From an uncultured Lachnospiraceae bacterium (GTDB lineage: Bacteria; Bacillota; Clostridia; Lachnospirales; Lachnospiraceae), in the NCBI GenBank assembly GCA_910578715.1, contig CAJTRL010000078.1, forward strand, positions 1 through 15,663: a stretch of DNA of 15,663 nt. Direction: 5' to 3'. A program made the position numbers and the translations under genes. Below the pieces are notes generated by a model. That model saw only the letters and a program-made list of their open reading frames with translations, had not been told where the DNA came from and made no database searches. The first letter of the stretch is position 1, and every line of letters starts with the position of its first letter. Shown in pieces: positions 1 to 6,954 of this stretch.

Positions 1-1
1 T

Positions 2-28
2 TCCGCTTTTGAATTGAATGTCCGCTAA
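2..28 (+). CDS. Possible 3' end of an upstream gene (partial)
   Basis: Only the last eight codons and a TAA stop (26-28) would lie in the window, reading SAFELNVR. The stop falls in the loop of a perfect 7-bp hairpin, a common arrangement at gene ends. In Clostridia the gene before a DUF4446 gene is often spo0J/parB, but eight residues cannot identify it, and the two other forward frames also close within the first 17 bases. The reading is a guess from context and position. Confidence 0.25.
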   Translation, partial: SAFELNVR

Positions 29-36
29 AGCGGACA
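19..36 (+). other. Short perfect hairpin at the end of the upstream gene
   Basis: TGTCCGC (19-25) pairs with GCGGACA (30-36) around a TAAA loop. No T-run follows; the Shine-Dalgarno of the next gene (AGGGGA, near 42-47) comes shortly after. It is therefore unlikely to be a strong intrinsic terminator and may instead mark or protect an mRNA end inside an operon. Confidence 0.45.
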
Positions 37-52
37 AGAATAGGGGATAAAA

Positions 53-568
53 ATGAATTATGATTTGCTAAAGATGACAGGGCTTGGTAATCTGGATATT
101 ACATATATATTTATAGGCATTATTGCATTTCTTCTTATTATATTAGTTCTTGTAATTATTCAAATGGTAAAATTATCAAAGATGACCAAAAAGTACGAAA
201 AATTTATGCTAGGAAAAAATGCAAAAAACCTGGAAAAAGATATATTTGGTTTATACGAGGATAATAAGTTTATCAAAGTTTCTCTTGAAAAAAACGAAAA
301 GGATATTCGTACTTTATATCGGAATTTTGAAAAAGCATTTCAAAAAATCGGTGTTGTAAAATATGACGCATTTGCCCAGATGGGAGGACAGCTGAGTTTT
401 TGTCTTGTGCTGCTGGATGAAAATAATAATGGTTTTCTTTTAAATTCTGTGCATAGTGCAGAAGGCTGTTATAGTTATACGAAAGAAATTAAACTGGGCG
501 AATGCAGTCTTGAACTGGGAGATGAAGAAAGAAAAGCAATAAACATTGCTATGGGAGAGGAATCTTAA
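53..568 (+). CDS. DUF4446 family membrane-anchored protein
   Basis: This 171-residue protein has one N-terminal membrane segment (about residues 17-40, rich in I, L, V and F), then a basic and charged, probably helical stretch (about 41-95), then a compact C-terminal domain. The C-terminal core includes KIGVVKYDAF, MGGQLSFCLVLLD, NGFLLNSVHS and an acidic EERKAI end, the pattern I associate with DUF4446. No catalytic motif is visible and the function is unknown. The soluble domain probably faces the cytoplasm. The ATG at 53 follows AGGGGATAAA. In Clostridia such genes often sit between parB and serS, which fits serS two genes downstream; a link to chromosome segregation or sporulation is only inference from that position. 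The start and family call are fairly sure, the role is not. Confidence 0.85.
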   Translation: MNYDLLKMTGLGNLDITYIFIGIIAFLLIILVLVIIQMVKLSKMTKKYEKFMLGKNAKNLEKDIFGLYEDNKFIKVSLEKNEKDIRTLYRNFEKAFQKIGVVKYDAFAQMGGQLSFCLVLLDENNNGFLLNSVHSAEGCYSYTKEIKLGECSLELGDEERKAINIAMGEES

Positions 569-627
569 AATAAATTTAAATTATCAGACAAAAAGTTAAA
601 TAATTAAAATATTTAGTGGTAAAACGT

Positions 628-1677
628 ATGATTAAAAAGATTTGTAAAATTGATGACCTGACAGGTAAAGAGCGGCTGGCAAATAACGTTATGACTGGGG
701 ATTATAATGTTTTATTGTCCGAAGGAACTGTATTGCGTCAGGATTATATCGAAAAGTTAAGAGAACTGAATATCAGGGAAGTATATGTATGGGATGTAAA
801 AGAAGCAGAATCGGTTGCTATTTTGAAAGATGAAATAGAAGAATCTTTCAAATCAAAAGTAAGAGATATTCTTGAAAAACATACCTACTGTCATAATGAA
901 GAACTGGTCGAACTGAGTCAGATAGCAGACCATATCATTATCGAGATTCTCGAAGAAGAGGAAGTTGTTCAGCAGATATATGATATCTGGGAAAGAAGCT
1001 CCGATATCTATGAACATTCTGTCAGCATATGCAGTCTGGCAACGGTTGTTGCATTGCGGATGAACCTTTCTCATGAAGTGGTTCATGATATTGGCGTGGG
1101 CTGTCTTCTGCATGATTTAGGACTGCGTTACCTGACAGCTGATTACATGGACCATGATTTAGAAGAAATGACGGAATTTGAGTATTCGGAATACAAGAAA
1201 CATCCGGTTTACGCATATTCTTCCTTACAGGGCGAAAATTGGATTTCCAATATGAGCAAAAATATGATATTATATCATCATGAAAGAATTGACGGCTCCG
1301 GTTATCCATTAAAAGCAACAGATATTCCTCTGGAATGCCGGATTATACAGGTTTGTGATGTTTTTGATGAAATGATATGCGGCATTGGCTGTAAAAGAGT
1401 CAAAGTTTATGAAGCGATTGAATATTTGAAAAATTTTAAAGATATCAAATTTGACGGGAGAATTGTCGATATTTTTCTGGAATTTACGGCAGTATATCCG
1501 GCCGGTACTTATATTCAGACGAATGAAGGTGAAATCGGTATTGTGCTCCGGCAAAATAAGCAATTTCCCGGAAGACCAGTTATTCGTATTGTTCAGGATA
1601 AAAACGGAAAAACCGTGGATATTATTAAAGATTTGCTGGAAGTAAATAATATTTATATCAAAGAAGTAATAGGATAA
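628..1677 (+). CDS. HD-GYP domain protein, probable cyclic-di-GMP phosphodiesterase
   Basis: HD-GYP proteins hydrolyse cyclic-di-GMP in the cytoplasm using a two- or three-metal centre. Numbering from the ATG at 628, the N-terminal ~60 residues form a small alpha/beta module. The HD-GYP domain follows with H130 (YEHSVS), H162-D163 (LLHDLGL), H192 (KKHP), H217-H218 (YHHE), GYP at 225-227 within DGSGYP, and D244 (CDVFDEM), so all expected metal ligands are present. One oddity is HDLGL in place of the usual HDIGK: the lysine after the HD pair is leucine. A C-terminal beta-rich tail (VRIVQDKNG region) is common in clostridial members. No REC or PAS input domain is present. A GTG at 616 is in frame but has no Shine-Dalgarno; the ATG at 628 has a weak one (GTGG), so the start is uncertain. 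It lies in line with DUF4446 and serS. Confidence 0.88.
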   Translation: MIKKICKIDDLTGKERLANNVMTGDYNVLLSEGTVLRQDYIEKLRELNIREVYVWDVKEAESVAILKDEIEESFKSKVRDILEKHTYCHNEELVELSQIADHIIIEILEEEEVVQQIYDIWERSSDIYEHSVSICSLATVVALRMNLSHEVVHDIGVGCLLHDLGLRYLTADYMDHDLEEMTEFEYSEYKKHPVYAYSSLQGENWISNMSKNMILYHHERIDGSGYPLKATDIPLECRIIQVCDVFDEMICGIGCKRVKVYEAIEYLKNFKDIKFDGRIVDIFLEFTAVYPAGTYIQTNEGEIGIVLRQNKQFPGRPVIRIVQDKNGKTVDIIKDLLEVNNIYIKEVIG

Positions 1678-1745
1678 ACCGAAAATATAAGTATACAGGC
1701 CTGATATCGCAAATAAAAAATTAATATTTCGGGAGGAATATAGAA

Positions 1746-3023
1746 ATGATAGATATCAAATTTTTAAGAGAAAATCCGGAAGCGGTTAAAGAAAATATCA
1801 GAAAAAAATTTCAGGAATCCAAACTGCCTCTGGTCGATGAAGTAATCGCACTGGATGAGGAAGTCAGAAAAGCGCAGCAGGAAGCGGACGACATTCGTGC
1901 CAGCCGAAATAAAATATCAAAAGAAATCGGCGCGTTGATGTCACAGGGCAAAAAAGAAGAAGCAGAAGCGAAAAAAGCAGAAGTTTCTGCAAATGCAGCG
2001 CGTCTTGCGCAGTTAGAAGAGAAAGAAAACGAACTGCGGGAAAAAATCAAAAAAGATATGATGACAATTCCGAATATCATCGACCCATCCGTTCCGATTG
2101 GAAAAGATGATTCCGAAAACGTGGAAGTCAAAAAATATGGCGAGCCGGTTGTCCCGGATTTTGAAATTCCTTACCACACGGAAATCATGGAAAGATTTAA
2201 CGGTATCGATATGGATGCCGCGGGAAGAGTTGCGGGTAATGGTTTTTATTATCTGATGGGTGATATTGCAAGACTTCATTCCGCTGTTATTTCTTATGCA
2301 AGAGATTTTATGATTGACAGAGGATTTACTTATTGTGTTCCGCCATTTATGATTCGGAGCGCTGTTGTGGATGGCGTAATGAGTTTTGCTGAAATGGATG
2401 CCATGATGTATAAAATTGAGGGAGAAGATTTATACTTAATCGGGACGTCGGAACACTCCATGATTGGAAAATTTATTGATACAATTGTACCGGAAGAAAA
2501 TCTTCCACAGACATTAACCAGCTATTCTCCGTGCTTCCGGAAGGAAAAAGGAGCGCATGGTATTGAAGAGCGCGGCGTTTACCGGATTCATCAGTTTGAA
2601 AAACAAGAGATGATTGTTGTATGTAAACCGGAAGAATCTAAGATTTGGTTTGACAAACTATGGCAAAATACGGTAGACTTATTTAGGTCGTTAGATATTC
2701 CGGTCAGGACGATTGAATGCTGTTCGGGAGATTTGGCTGATTTGAAAGTAAAATCTTATGATGTAGAAGCATGGTCGCCAAGACAGAAGAAATATTTTGA
2801 AGTCGGAAGCTGTTCTAATCTTGGAGATGCACAGGCCAGAAGATTAAGAATACGGATAAATGGCAAAGACGGAAAATATTTTGCCCATACATTAAATAAT
2901 ACAGTTGTTGCGCCGCCCAGAATGCTGATTGCATTTTTGGAAAACAATTTGCAGGAGGATGGCTCTATTCGTATTCCCGAAGTCCTTCGTCCATATATGG
3001 GTGGTAAGACGGAAATCAGATAA
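1746..3023 (+). CDS. serS: Seryl-tRNA synthetase
   Basis: This class II synthetase charges tRNA-Ser with serine in the cytoplasm. The 425 residues match the family length. Residues 1-105 are the antiparallel coiled-coil arm that grips the long variable arm of tRNA-Ser, seen as a charged heptad-rich stretch. The catalytic core shows TSEHS (234-238), motif 2 SPCFRKEKGAHG...YRIHQF (261-284), the serine-site sequence around CSGDL (326-330), and motif 3 NNTVVAPPR (384-392). The end IPEVLRPYMGG is typical. TSEH and the NNTVV-type motif 3 differ from the TAEVP and NGSGLAVGR forms I know from Bacillus and look closer to archaeal SerRS. The ATG follows a strong GGGAGGAA. The 68-nt gap upstream is too short for a T-box leader, so control is probably by an upstream promoter. 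The enzyme call is secure. Confidence 0.97.
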   Translation: MIDIKFLRENPEAVKENIRKKFQESKLPLVDEVIALDEEVRKAQQEADDIRASRNKISKEIGALMSQGKKEEAEAKKAEVSANAARLAQLEEKENELREKIKKDMMTIPNIIDPSVPIGKDDSENVEVKKYGEPVVPDFEIPYHTEIMERFNGIDMDAAGRVAGNGFYYLMGDIARLHSAVISYARDFMIDRGFTYCVPPFMIRSAVVDGVMSFAEMDAMMYKIEGEDLYLIGTSEHSMIGKFIDTIVPEENLPQTLTSYSPCFRKEKGAHGIEERGVYRIHQFEKQEMIVVCKPEESKIWFDKLWQNTVDLFRSLDIPVRTIECCSGDLADLKVKSYDVEAWSPRQKKYFEVGSCSNLGDAQARRLRIRINGKDGKYFAHTLNNTVVAPPRMLIAFLENNLQEDGSIRIPEVLRPYMGGKTEIR

Positions 3024-3038
3024 GGGGAGGTGAAATCC

Positions 3039-3926
3039 TTGCATAAATATATGCGGGCTATTGGTTTTAGCAAGCTGATAGACAGACGAGAACAGCAGAA
3101 ATTGGTCACGGATATCATATTAAGTGCAAAGCATCGTTCTTATACGTCTAATGGTGATGAAACCATACTTGCAGAATTTTGTGAAGATTTTGCTGAAAAT
3201 ATGGGAATCGCTGTGTGCGGAGAATTTGATGCGGATGACAAATTCACGTTTGATTATTATTATCCTTATTTAAAAGGAAGAGATGTAAGCTCTTATGAAG
3301 ACGTTTCGGTGGAACGGCATGCAGAAAAGGAATCCTATGCCGGTATCTGCGACGATATAAAAGTCGGCGTCAGCCTGATATTCTATTTGCAGAATATTAT
3401 TCCATATGTAAAAGCGCAGCATATGAATTTGCTGCCAATCAGAGGAACAACTCTTACATTATCCGGTCTTTCCATAAAGGGTAATATTATTCTTCCTCTG
3501 ATAAAAGACGAAACGGAAATGCAGAAAGTAAAGAAAGCATCCCTGAACAGAAATCAGCTGATTGCCGCCGCCAGACAGGGCGATGAAGAAGCGATAGAAA
3601 GCCTTACGCTGGAAGATATGGATACTTATACTTCAATATCCAGAAAAATCTTAAAGGAAGACGTGTTCAGCCTTGTTGATACTTATTTCATGCCTTATGG
3701 AGTGGAGTGCGACCAGTATTCTATTCTCGGTGAAATATTGGAGTATACCAAGACGGCAAACAGGCTGACAGGAGAAGAAATTTATGTAATGAAATTAAGC
3801 TGTAATGATTTACAGTTTGATGTCTGCATCAATACTGCAGATTTATATGGAGAGCCGCAAGTCGGCCGTAGATTCAAAGGTATTATCTGGATGCAGGGTT
3901 ATATTAATTACCCGGATATATCTTAA
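3039..3926 (+). CDS. DUF3881 family protein
   Basis: The product is a soluble protein of about 295 residues beginning MHKYMRAIGFSK, a start I associate with DUF3881, a family found largely in Lachnospiraceae. No signal peptide, membrane segment or catalytic motif is visible; the middle carries a short acidic region (GDEEAIESLTLEDMD). The function is unknown. The Shine-Dalgarno AGGGGAGGTGA (3023-3033) ends about 6 nt before the TTG at 3039, so TTG is the likely start. The in-frame GTG at 3030 overlaps the Shine-Dalgarno itself and is unlikely. Only 15 nt separate it from serS, so the two are probably cotranscribed. Pairing of this family with serS suggests a housekeeping role, but nothing in the sequence shows a link to translation. 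Confidence 0.85.
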   Translation: MHKYMRAIGFSKLIDRREQQKLVTDIILSAKHRSYTSNGDETILAEFCEDFAENMGIAVCGEFDADDKFTFDYYYPYLKGRDVSSYEDVSVERHAEKESYAGICDDIKVGVSLIFYLQNIIPYVKAQHMNLLPIRGTTLTLSGLSIKGNIILPLIKDETEMQKVKKASLNRNQLIAAARQGDEEAIESLTLEDMDTYTSISRKILKEDVFSLVDTYFMPYGVECDQYSILGEILEYTKTANRLTGEEIYVMKLSCNDLQFDVCINTADLYGEPQVGRRFKGIIWMQGYINYPDIS

Positions 3927-3948
3927 GGTTTTATTTCATAGTCGAATC

Positions 3949-3970
3949 ACTTGCCTGTTAGCAAGTTTTT
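3949..3970 (+). terminator. Weak intrinsic terminator after DUF3881
   Basis: ACTTGC (3949-3954) pairs with GCAAGT (3961-3966) over a 6-nt loop, followed by TTTT, giving five consecutive T with the last base of the stem. The stem is short and the T-run small. The tRNA-Arg gene begins 12 nt downstream with no clear promoter between, so partial read-through into the tRNA is plausible. Confidence 0.5.
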
Positions 3971-3981
3971 CATATGTATCA

Positions 3982-4053
3982 GTTCCCTTAGTTAAATGGA
4001 TATAACAGGAGCCTCCTAAGCCCCAGTTGTGAGTTCGATTCTCGCAGGGAACG
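3982..4053 (+). tRNA. tRNA-Arg (anticodon CCU)
   Basis: The cloverleaf can be built by eye. The acceptor stem is GTTCCCT/AGGGAAC with discriminator G at 4053. The D arm is GTTA/TAAC. The anticodon stem is GGAGC/GCCCC with loop CTCCTAA, giving anticodon CCU at 4014... within 4013-4019 (loop positions 34-36 at 4015-4017). The T arm is GTGAG/CTCGC with loop TTCGATT. The variable loop has 4 nt. It reads AGG codons. Two points stand out: an A-C mismatch in the middle of the anticodon stem (4010 with 4022), and no encoded CCA end, so the CCA enzyme encoded later in the window is needed. No clear promoter of its own was seen; it may be transcribed from upstream. Confidence 0.95.
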
Positions 4054-4058
4054 CTGAG

Positions 4059-4100
4059 AAGGTTGTAAATTCAAGGATTCTTGGACTTACAACCTTTTTT
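4059..4100 (+). terminator. Strong intrinsic terminator after tRNA-Arg
   Basis: AAGGTTGTAA (4059-4068) pairs with TTACAACCTT (4087-4096); after one unpaired A/C step, TTCAAG pairs with CTTGGA (one G-T) around a GATT loop. The hairpin runs straight into a T-run ending at 4100. It starts 5 nt after the tRNA. Confidence 0.9.
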
Positions 4101-4153
4101 CATTTATATTTTGTTAAGAGTATGGAAATAGATTTTAAATTGGAAAGTATCAT

Positions 4154-4191
4154 GCGGAATATCCCGGTATATAAGGGATGTTCCGCTTTTT
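4154..4191 (+). terminator. Second intrinsic terminator, tandem to the first
   Basis: GCGGAATATCCC (4154-4165) pairs with GGGATGTTCCGC (4175-4186), 12 bp with one G-T pair, around a 9-nt loop, then TTTTT (4187-4191). It lies about 50 nt after the first terminator with no gene between. Either it backs up the first or it ends a very short separate transcript. Confidence 0.8.
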
Positions 4192-4304
4192 GTTGTCAGC
4201 CGGGAAAGGCTATGGTAAAATAACACTATCCGATATGGCTCGGTTGTTTCAGTTTGAGTGCACAACAAAACAGAAAGAAGTCGTAATTATAGTAAGGAAA
4301 TTTT

Positions 4305-5279
4305 ATGGATTATATCATACTGGACTTAGAATGGAATCAGGGCGCCGGAGAAGAAACGGAAAAAAATATCCCCTTTGAAATCGTTGAAATCGGTGCGATA
4401 AAATTAAATAGCCGCCGGGAAAAAATTGGAGAGTTTAACGAACTGATAAAACCGCAGGTTTATCATGAAATGAATTATGTTACGAGGAAACTGATTCATT
4501 TAAAAATGGAACAGCTTAAAAGTGGAAAAAGTTTTCCGGAAGTTATGCGGGCGTTCAGAAAATGGTGGGGAGAAGATTATATTTTATGTACCTGGGGTTC
4601 TATGGATTTAACGGAGCTCCAGCGGAATATTCGTTACTATGGCCTGGAACCCATGTCGGACAGGCCTTTTCGGTTTCTGGATATTCAGAAGTTATTCAGC
4701 ATTGCGTTTGAAGACAGGAAATCCAGAAAATCACTGGAATACGCGATAGATTTTCTGAAAATTGAAAAGGATATTCCTTTTCACAGAGCGTTAAGCGATG
4801 CCTATTATACGGCTAAAATTGTGGCATTGCTCGATGAGAGTGTGCTGGAAAATTATTCTTTCGACGTTTTTCATATTCCCCAGGATAAAAAGGAAGAAAT
4901 TCACGTTATATTCGATAAACTGCCGCTGGAATCCTATGCAAAATATATTTCCAGGGGATTTGAAGATAAAATAAAGGCGATGAATGACAGAAACGTTATT
5001 TCTACAAAATGCTATCTCTGTCAGAAAAATTTAAAGAAAAAAATCCGCTGGTTCACCCCCAACGGAAAGCATTATTACTGCGTATCATATTGTGACGTGC
5101 ATGGCCATATGAAATCCAAAATCAGAATCCGCAAGGCAGAAAACGGCCAGATTTATGCGGTAAAGACCGAAAAATTCATTTCCGAAGCGGATGTGGAAAA
5201 TATATATCATATGCAGGAACAGGCAAGGCTGCACCGCAAAGAAAAAAGGGCGGCTAGAAATCAAAATCATCGAAGTTAG
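4305..5279 (+). CDS. DEDDh-type 3'-5' exonuclease with C-terminal Cys/His cluster
   Basis: The N-terminal ~180 residues are a DnaQ-like exonuclease domain. Exo I gives D7 and E9 (LDLEWNQ), Exo II gives D101 (WGSMDLTEL), and Exo III gives H160 and D165 (HRALSDAYYTA), so the full DEDDh set is present. Such enzymes remove nucleotides from the 3' end of DNA or RNA with two metal ions; the substrate here is unknown. Close relatives in Firmicutes are annotated as exonucleases of the KapD/inhibitor-of-KinA group. The C-terminal part has C236-x2-C239 and C259-x3-C263 with H266 and H268, which could bind zinc, then a basic tail (RKEKRAARNQNHRS). The ATG at 305 nt past 4000 (4305) follows AAGGAAATTTT. 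Its 3' end overlaps the convergent carboxypeptidase gene by 26 nt. The fold is sure, the substrate is not. Confidence 0.88.
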   Translation: MDYIILDLEWNQGAGEETEKNIPFEIVEIGAIKLNSRREKIGEFNELIKPQVYHEMNYVTRKLIHLKMEQLKSGKSFPEVMRAFRKWWGEDYILCTWGSMDLTELQRNIRYYGLEPMSDRPFRFLDIQKLFSIAFEDRKSRKSLEYAIDFLKIEKDIPFHRALSDAYYTAKIVALLDESVLENYSFDVFHIPQDKKEEIHVIFDKLPLESYAKYISRGFEDKIKAMNDRNVISTKCYLCQKNLKKKIRWFTPNGKHYYCVSYCDVHGHMKSKIRIRKAENGQIYAVKTEKFISEADVENIYHMQEQARLHRKEKRAARNQNHRS

Positions 5280-6765
5280 AGCGGATACGTTCTCTTCGGT
5301 GTTTTTTTCTGTCCACGCGGTTTTTTCTTCGCCTTGAGTTCTGATTGTTGACAATAAGCGCACGGATGATAAATAGACAGATAAAAAACGCAGCAAAAAT
5401 CAAAACACCGATGAGAACATTTTTTACATTAATGTAGATGGTGTCATTTTCTTCCGGATTGGCAGCTGTCGTGTCATTTTTCTCCGGCTCCGTTTTGTTG
5501 TTATCATCTTTGCCAGAAGTATCTTCTGCATTTACGACATCAAACTCATAAATGGATTTGGCATATTCTGAAAGATTGACATATGCGCTCCCGACATAAA
5601 CGCTGTTATAGGTGTAGTCGATTTTGGCAACGTGATTTTCTTCCTGAATATGATAATCGATTGTCGAATCCAAATCTGAAAAATCAGCCATATTAGGAAC
5701 GATAACATAACTGTCCGCATCAATCGACAGGATGGGTTTGGAATTTCCGAAAATATCATTATCTGCCTGAAAGAAATTTACATTTTCTATATTAAATTTT
5801 TTTTCATTTTCAGAGACATTTAATATCTGGAAATTTTGAAAACCATAATTGAAAAGTTCTACTGTGTCCGTAAACTGTTCGGGAGATTCTTCTTTGAAAA
5901 CGACACAAATCAGCTTTAAACCGTTTTTTTCGGCACAAGTGACAAGCGTTTGTCTGGACTGGTCCGTATAACCGGTTTTTCCGCCCACGATTCCTTCATA
6001 AGGTATTTCACCGGTTACCAGCTGATGTTTATTTTTTTTATAAAAATCGTCAGGCTGTGTCGCAGTGGGTTCAAAATGATAACGGTCCGTATTGCTGATT
6101 TTGCAAAGCATTTCATTTTGAAAAAAAGCTCTTGAAATAACGGCAAGGTCATAAGCGGAAGTATAGTGGTCTTCATCAAAAAGGCCGTTTGCATTGATAA
6201 AATGGGAATCCGTACAGCCAAGTTCTTTGGCGCGCATATTCATCAAGTCCGTAAAATCGGAGATGGAGCCGCTGACATATTCCGCGACAGCGTTAGATAC
6301 TTCATTGGCGGAACCAACTAAAATTCCGTACAGTGCTTCTTCTAAAGGGATGGATTCTCCTTCATCCATTCCCATGTTGGAACCGTCTCCTGGAACACTG
6401 AACACAGCCTCATGGCTGAAAGAAACCATATCGTCCAGATTACCGTTTTCCATAGCGAGAAGCGAGGTGAGAATTTTTGTCGTGCTGGCCGGGTATAATT
6501 TCTCGTGAATATTTTTGGCATAAAGAATAATGCCGGTATTGGCTTCCATTAAAATGGCGGCCTGGGCGCTCGTCTGCGGACCGGTCGGCCAGTTTTCTAT
6601 CTCATCGGACTGTACGGGCAGCAGTTTTCGCGCTTCCGCTTCCTCCGCCAGTTCTTCCGCTGTGGCGTGAGCGGTCATATGAAAATTGTGGAAAAGGAAA
6701 ACGATTAAAAAGGCCGTTAATAAGAAACGGGCCTGAAACTTTCTATGATGAATGAAATATATCAA
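5254..6765 (-). CDS. D-alanyl-D-alanine carboxypeptidase (peptidase S11), membrane-anchored
   Basis: This penicillin-binding protein trims the terminal D-Ala from peptidoglycan stem peptides outside the membrane. With the start at TTG 6765 it has 503 residues: a signal peptide ending near AHA (about residue 34), the SxxK motif STTK (S94, K97), SAN (152-154), and KTG (263-265, in GGKTGYT). A C-terminal beta-rich domain follows, then a membrane segment at about 450-472 and a basic tail of some 30 residues that would be cytoplasmic. A GTG at 6837 is in frame, but it has no Shine-Dalgarno and lies almost on the predicted transcription start. The TTG has GGAGG at an 8-nt distance. It could be a DacA or DacF type; vegetative and sporulation paralogues cannot be told apart here. 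It is transcribed divergently from trmB. Confidence 0.93.
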   Translation of the reverse strand: MIYFIHHRKFQARFLLTAFLIVFLFHNFHMTAHATAEELAEEAEARKLLPVQSDEIENWPTGPQTSAQAAILMEANTGIILYAKNIHEKLYPASTTKILTSLLAMENGNLDDMVSFSHEAVFSVPGDGSNMGMDEGESIPLEEALYGILVGSANEVSNAVAEYVSGSISDFTDLMNMRAKELGCTDSHFINANGLFDEDHYTSAYDLAVISRAFFQNEMLCKISNTDRYHFEPTATQPDDFYKKNKHQLVTGEIPYEGIVGGKTGYTDQSRQTLVTCAEKNGLKLICVVFKEESPEQFTDTVELFNYGFQNFQILNVSENEKKFNIENVNFFQADNDIFGNSKPILSIDADSYVIVPNMADFSDLDSTIDYHIQEENHVAKIDYTYNSVYVGSAYVNLSEYAKSIYEFDVVNAEDTSGKDDNNKTEPEKNDTTAANPEENDTIYINVKNVLIGVLIFAAFFICLFIIRALIVNNQNSRRRKNRVDRKKHRRERIRSNFDDFDF

Positions 6766-6845
6766 TGTCAAAACCTCCAGATAAAGCATAACCAGATTTA
6801 CTTGCCGTTCGTCAAACATACAGGCATGTCTTTTCACTAACGGTT

Positions 6846-6854
6846 ATTATACCA
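6846..6854 (-). promoter_or_regulatory. Extended -10 promoter of the carboxypeptidase gene
   Basis: On the - strand the sequence reads TGGTATAAT, a perfect sigma-A -10 with the TGn extension. No good -35 lies at the right distance, but the region upstream is T-rich (TTTTGTTTTTG). The start point would fall near 6839, leaving a leader of about 74 nt before the TTG at 6765. Confidence 0.6.
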
Positions 6855-6924
6855 TATTTAAACAAAAACAAAATATTTTTGCCCGATTTTTTAAGATATT
6901 CTTTTCTTACATTTTAAAATAGTG

Positions 6925-6930
6925 TAAAAT
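6925..6930 (+). promoter_or_regulatory. Possible -10 of the trmB promoter
   Basis: TAAAAT at 6925-6930 sits 24 nt before the trmB start in the AT-rich divergent spacer. The best -35 at 17 nt (TTTTCT) is poor, so this is a tentative call based on position and on the need for a promoter between divergent genes. Confidence 0.35.
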
Positions 6931-6954
6931 GGAATCGCATAGAAAGGACAAGTT

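Noticed and set aside
1678..1745. T-box leader before serS
   Set aside because: The gap is only 68 nt and has no T-box sequence or terminator hairpin. CCGAAAATAT and ATATTTCGG could pair and cover part of the Shine-Dalgarno, but the stem is AT-rich and bulged.
4029..4378. Two short + strand frames (4029-4223 and 4178-4378)
   Set aside because: The first starts inside the tRNA-Arg and spans both terminators; the second overlaps the exonuclease gene in another frame. Neither has protein-like features.
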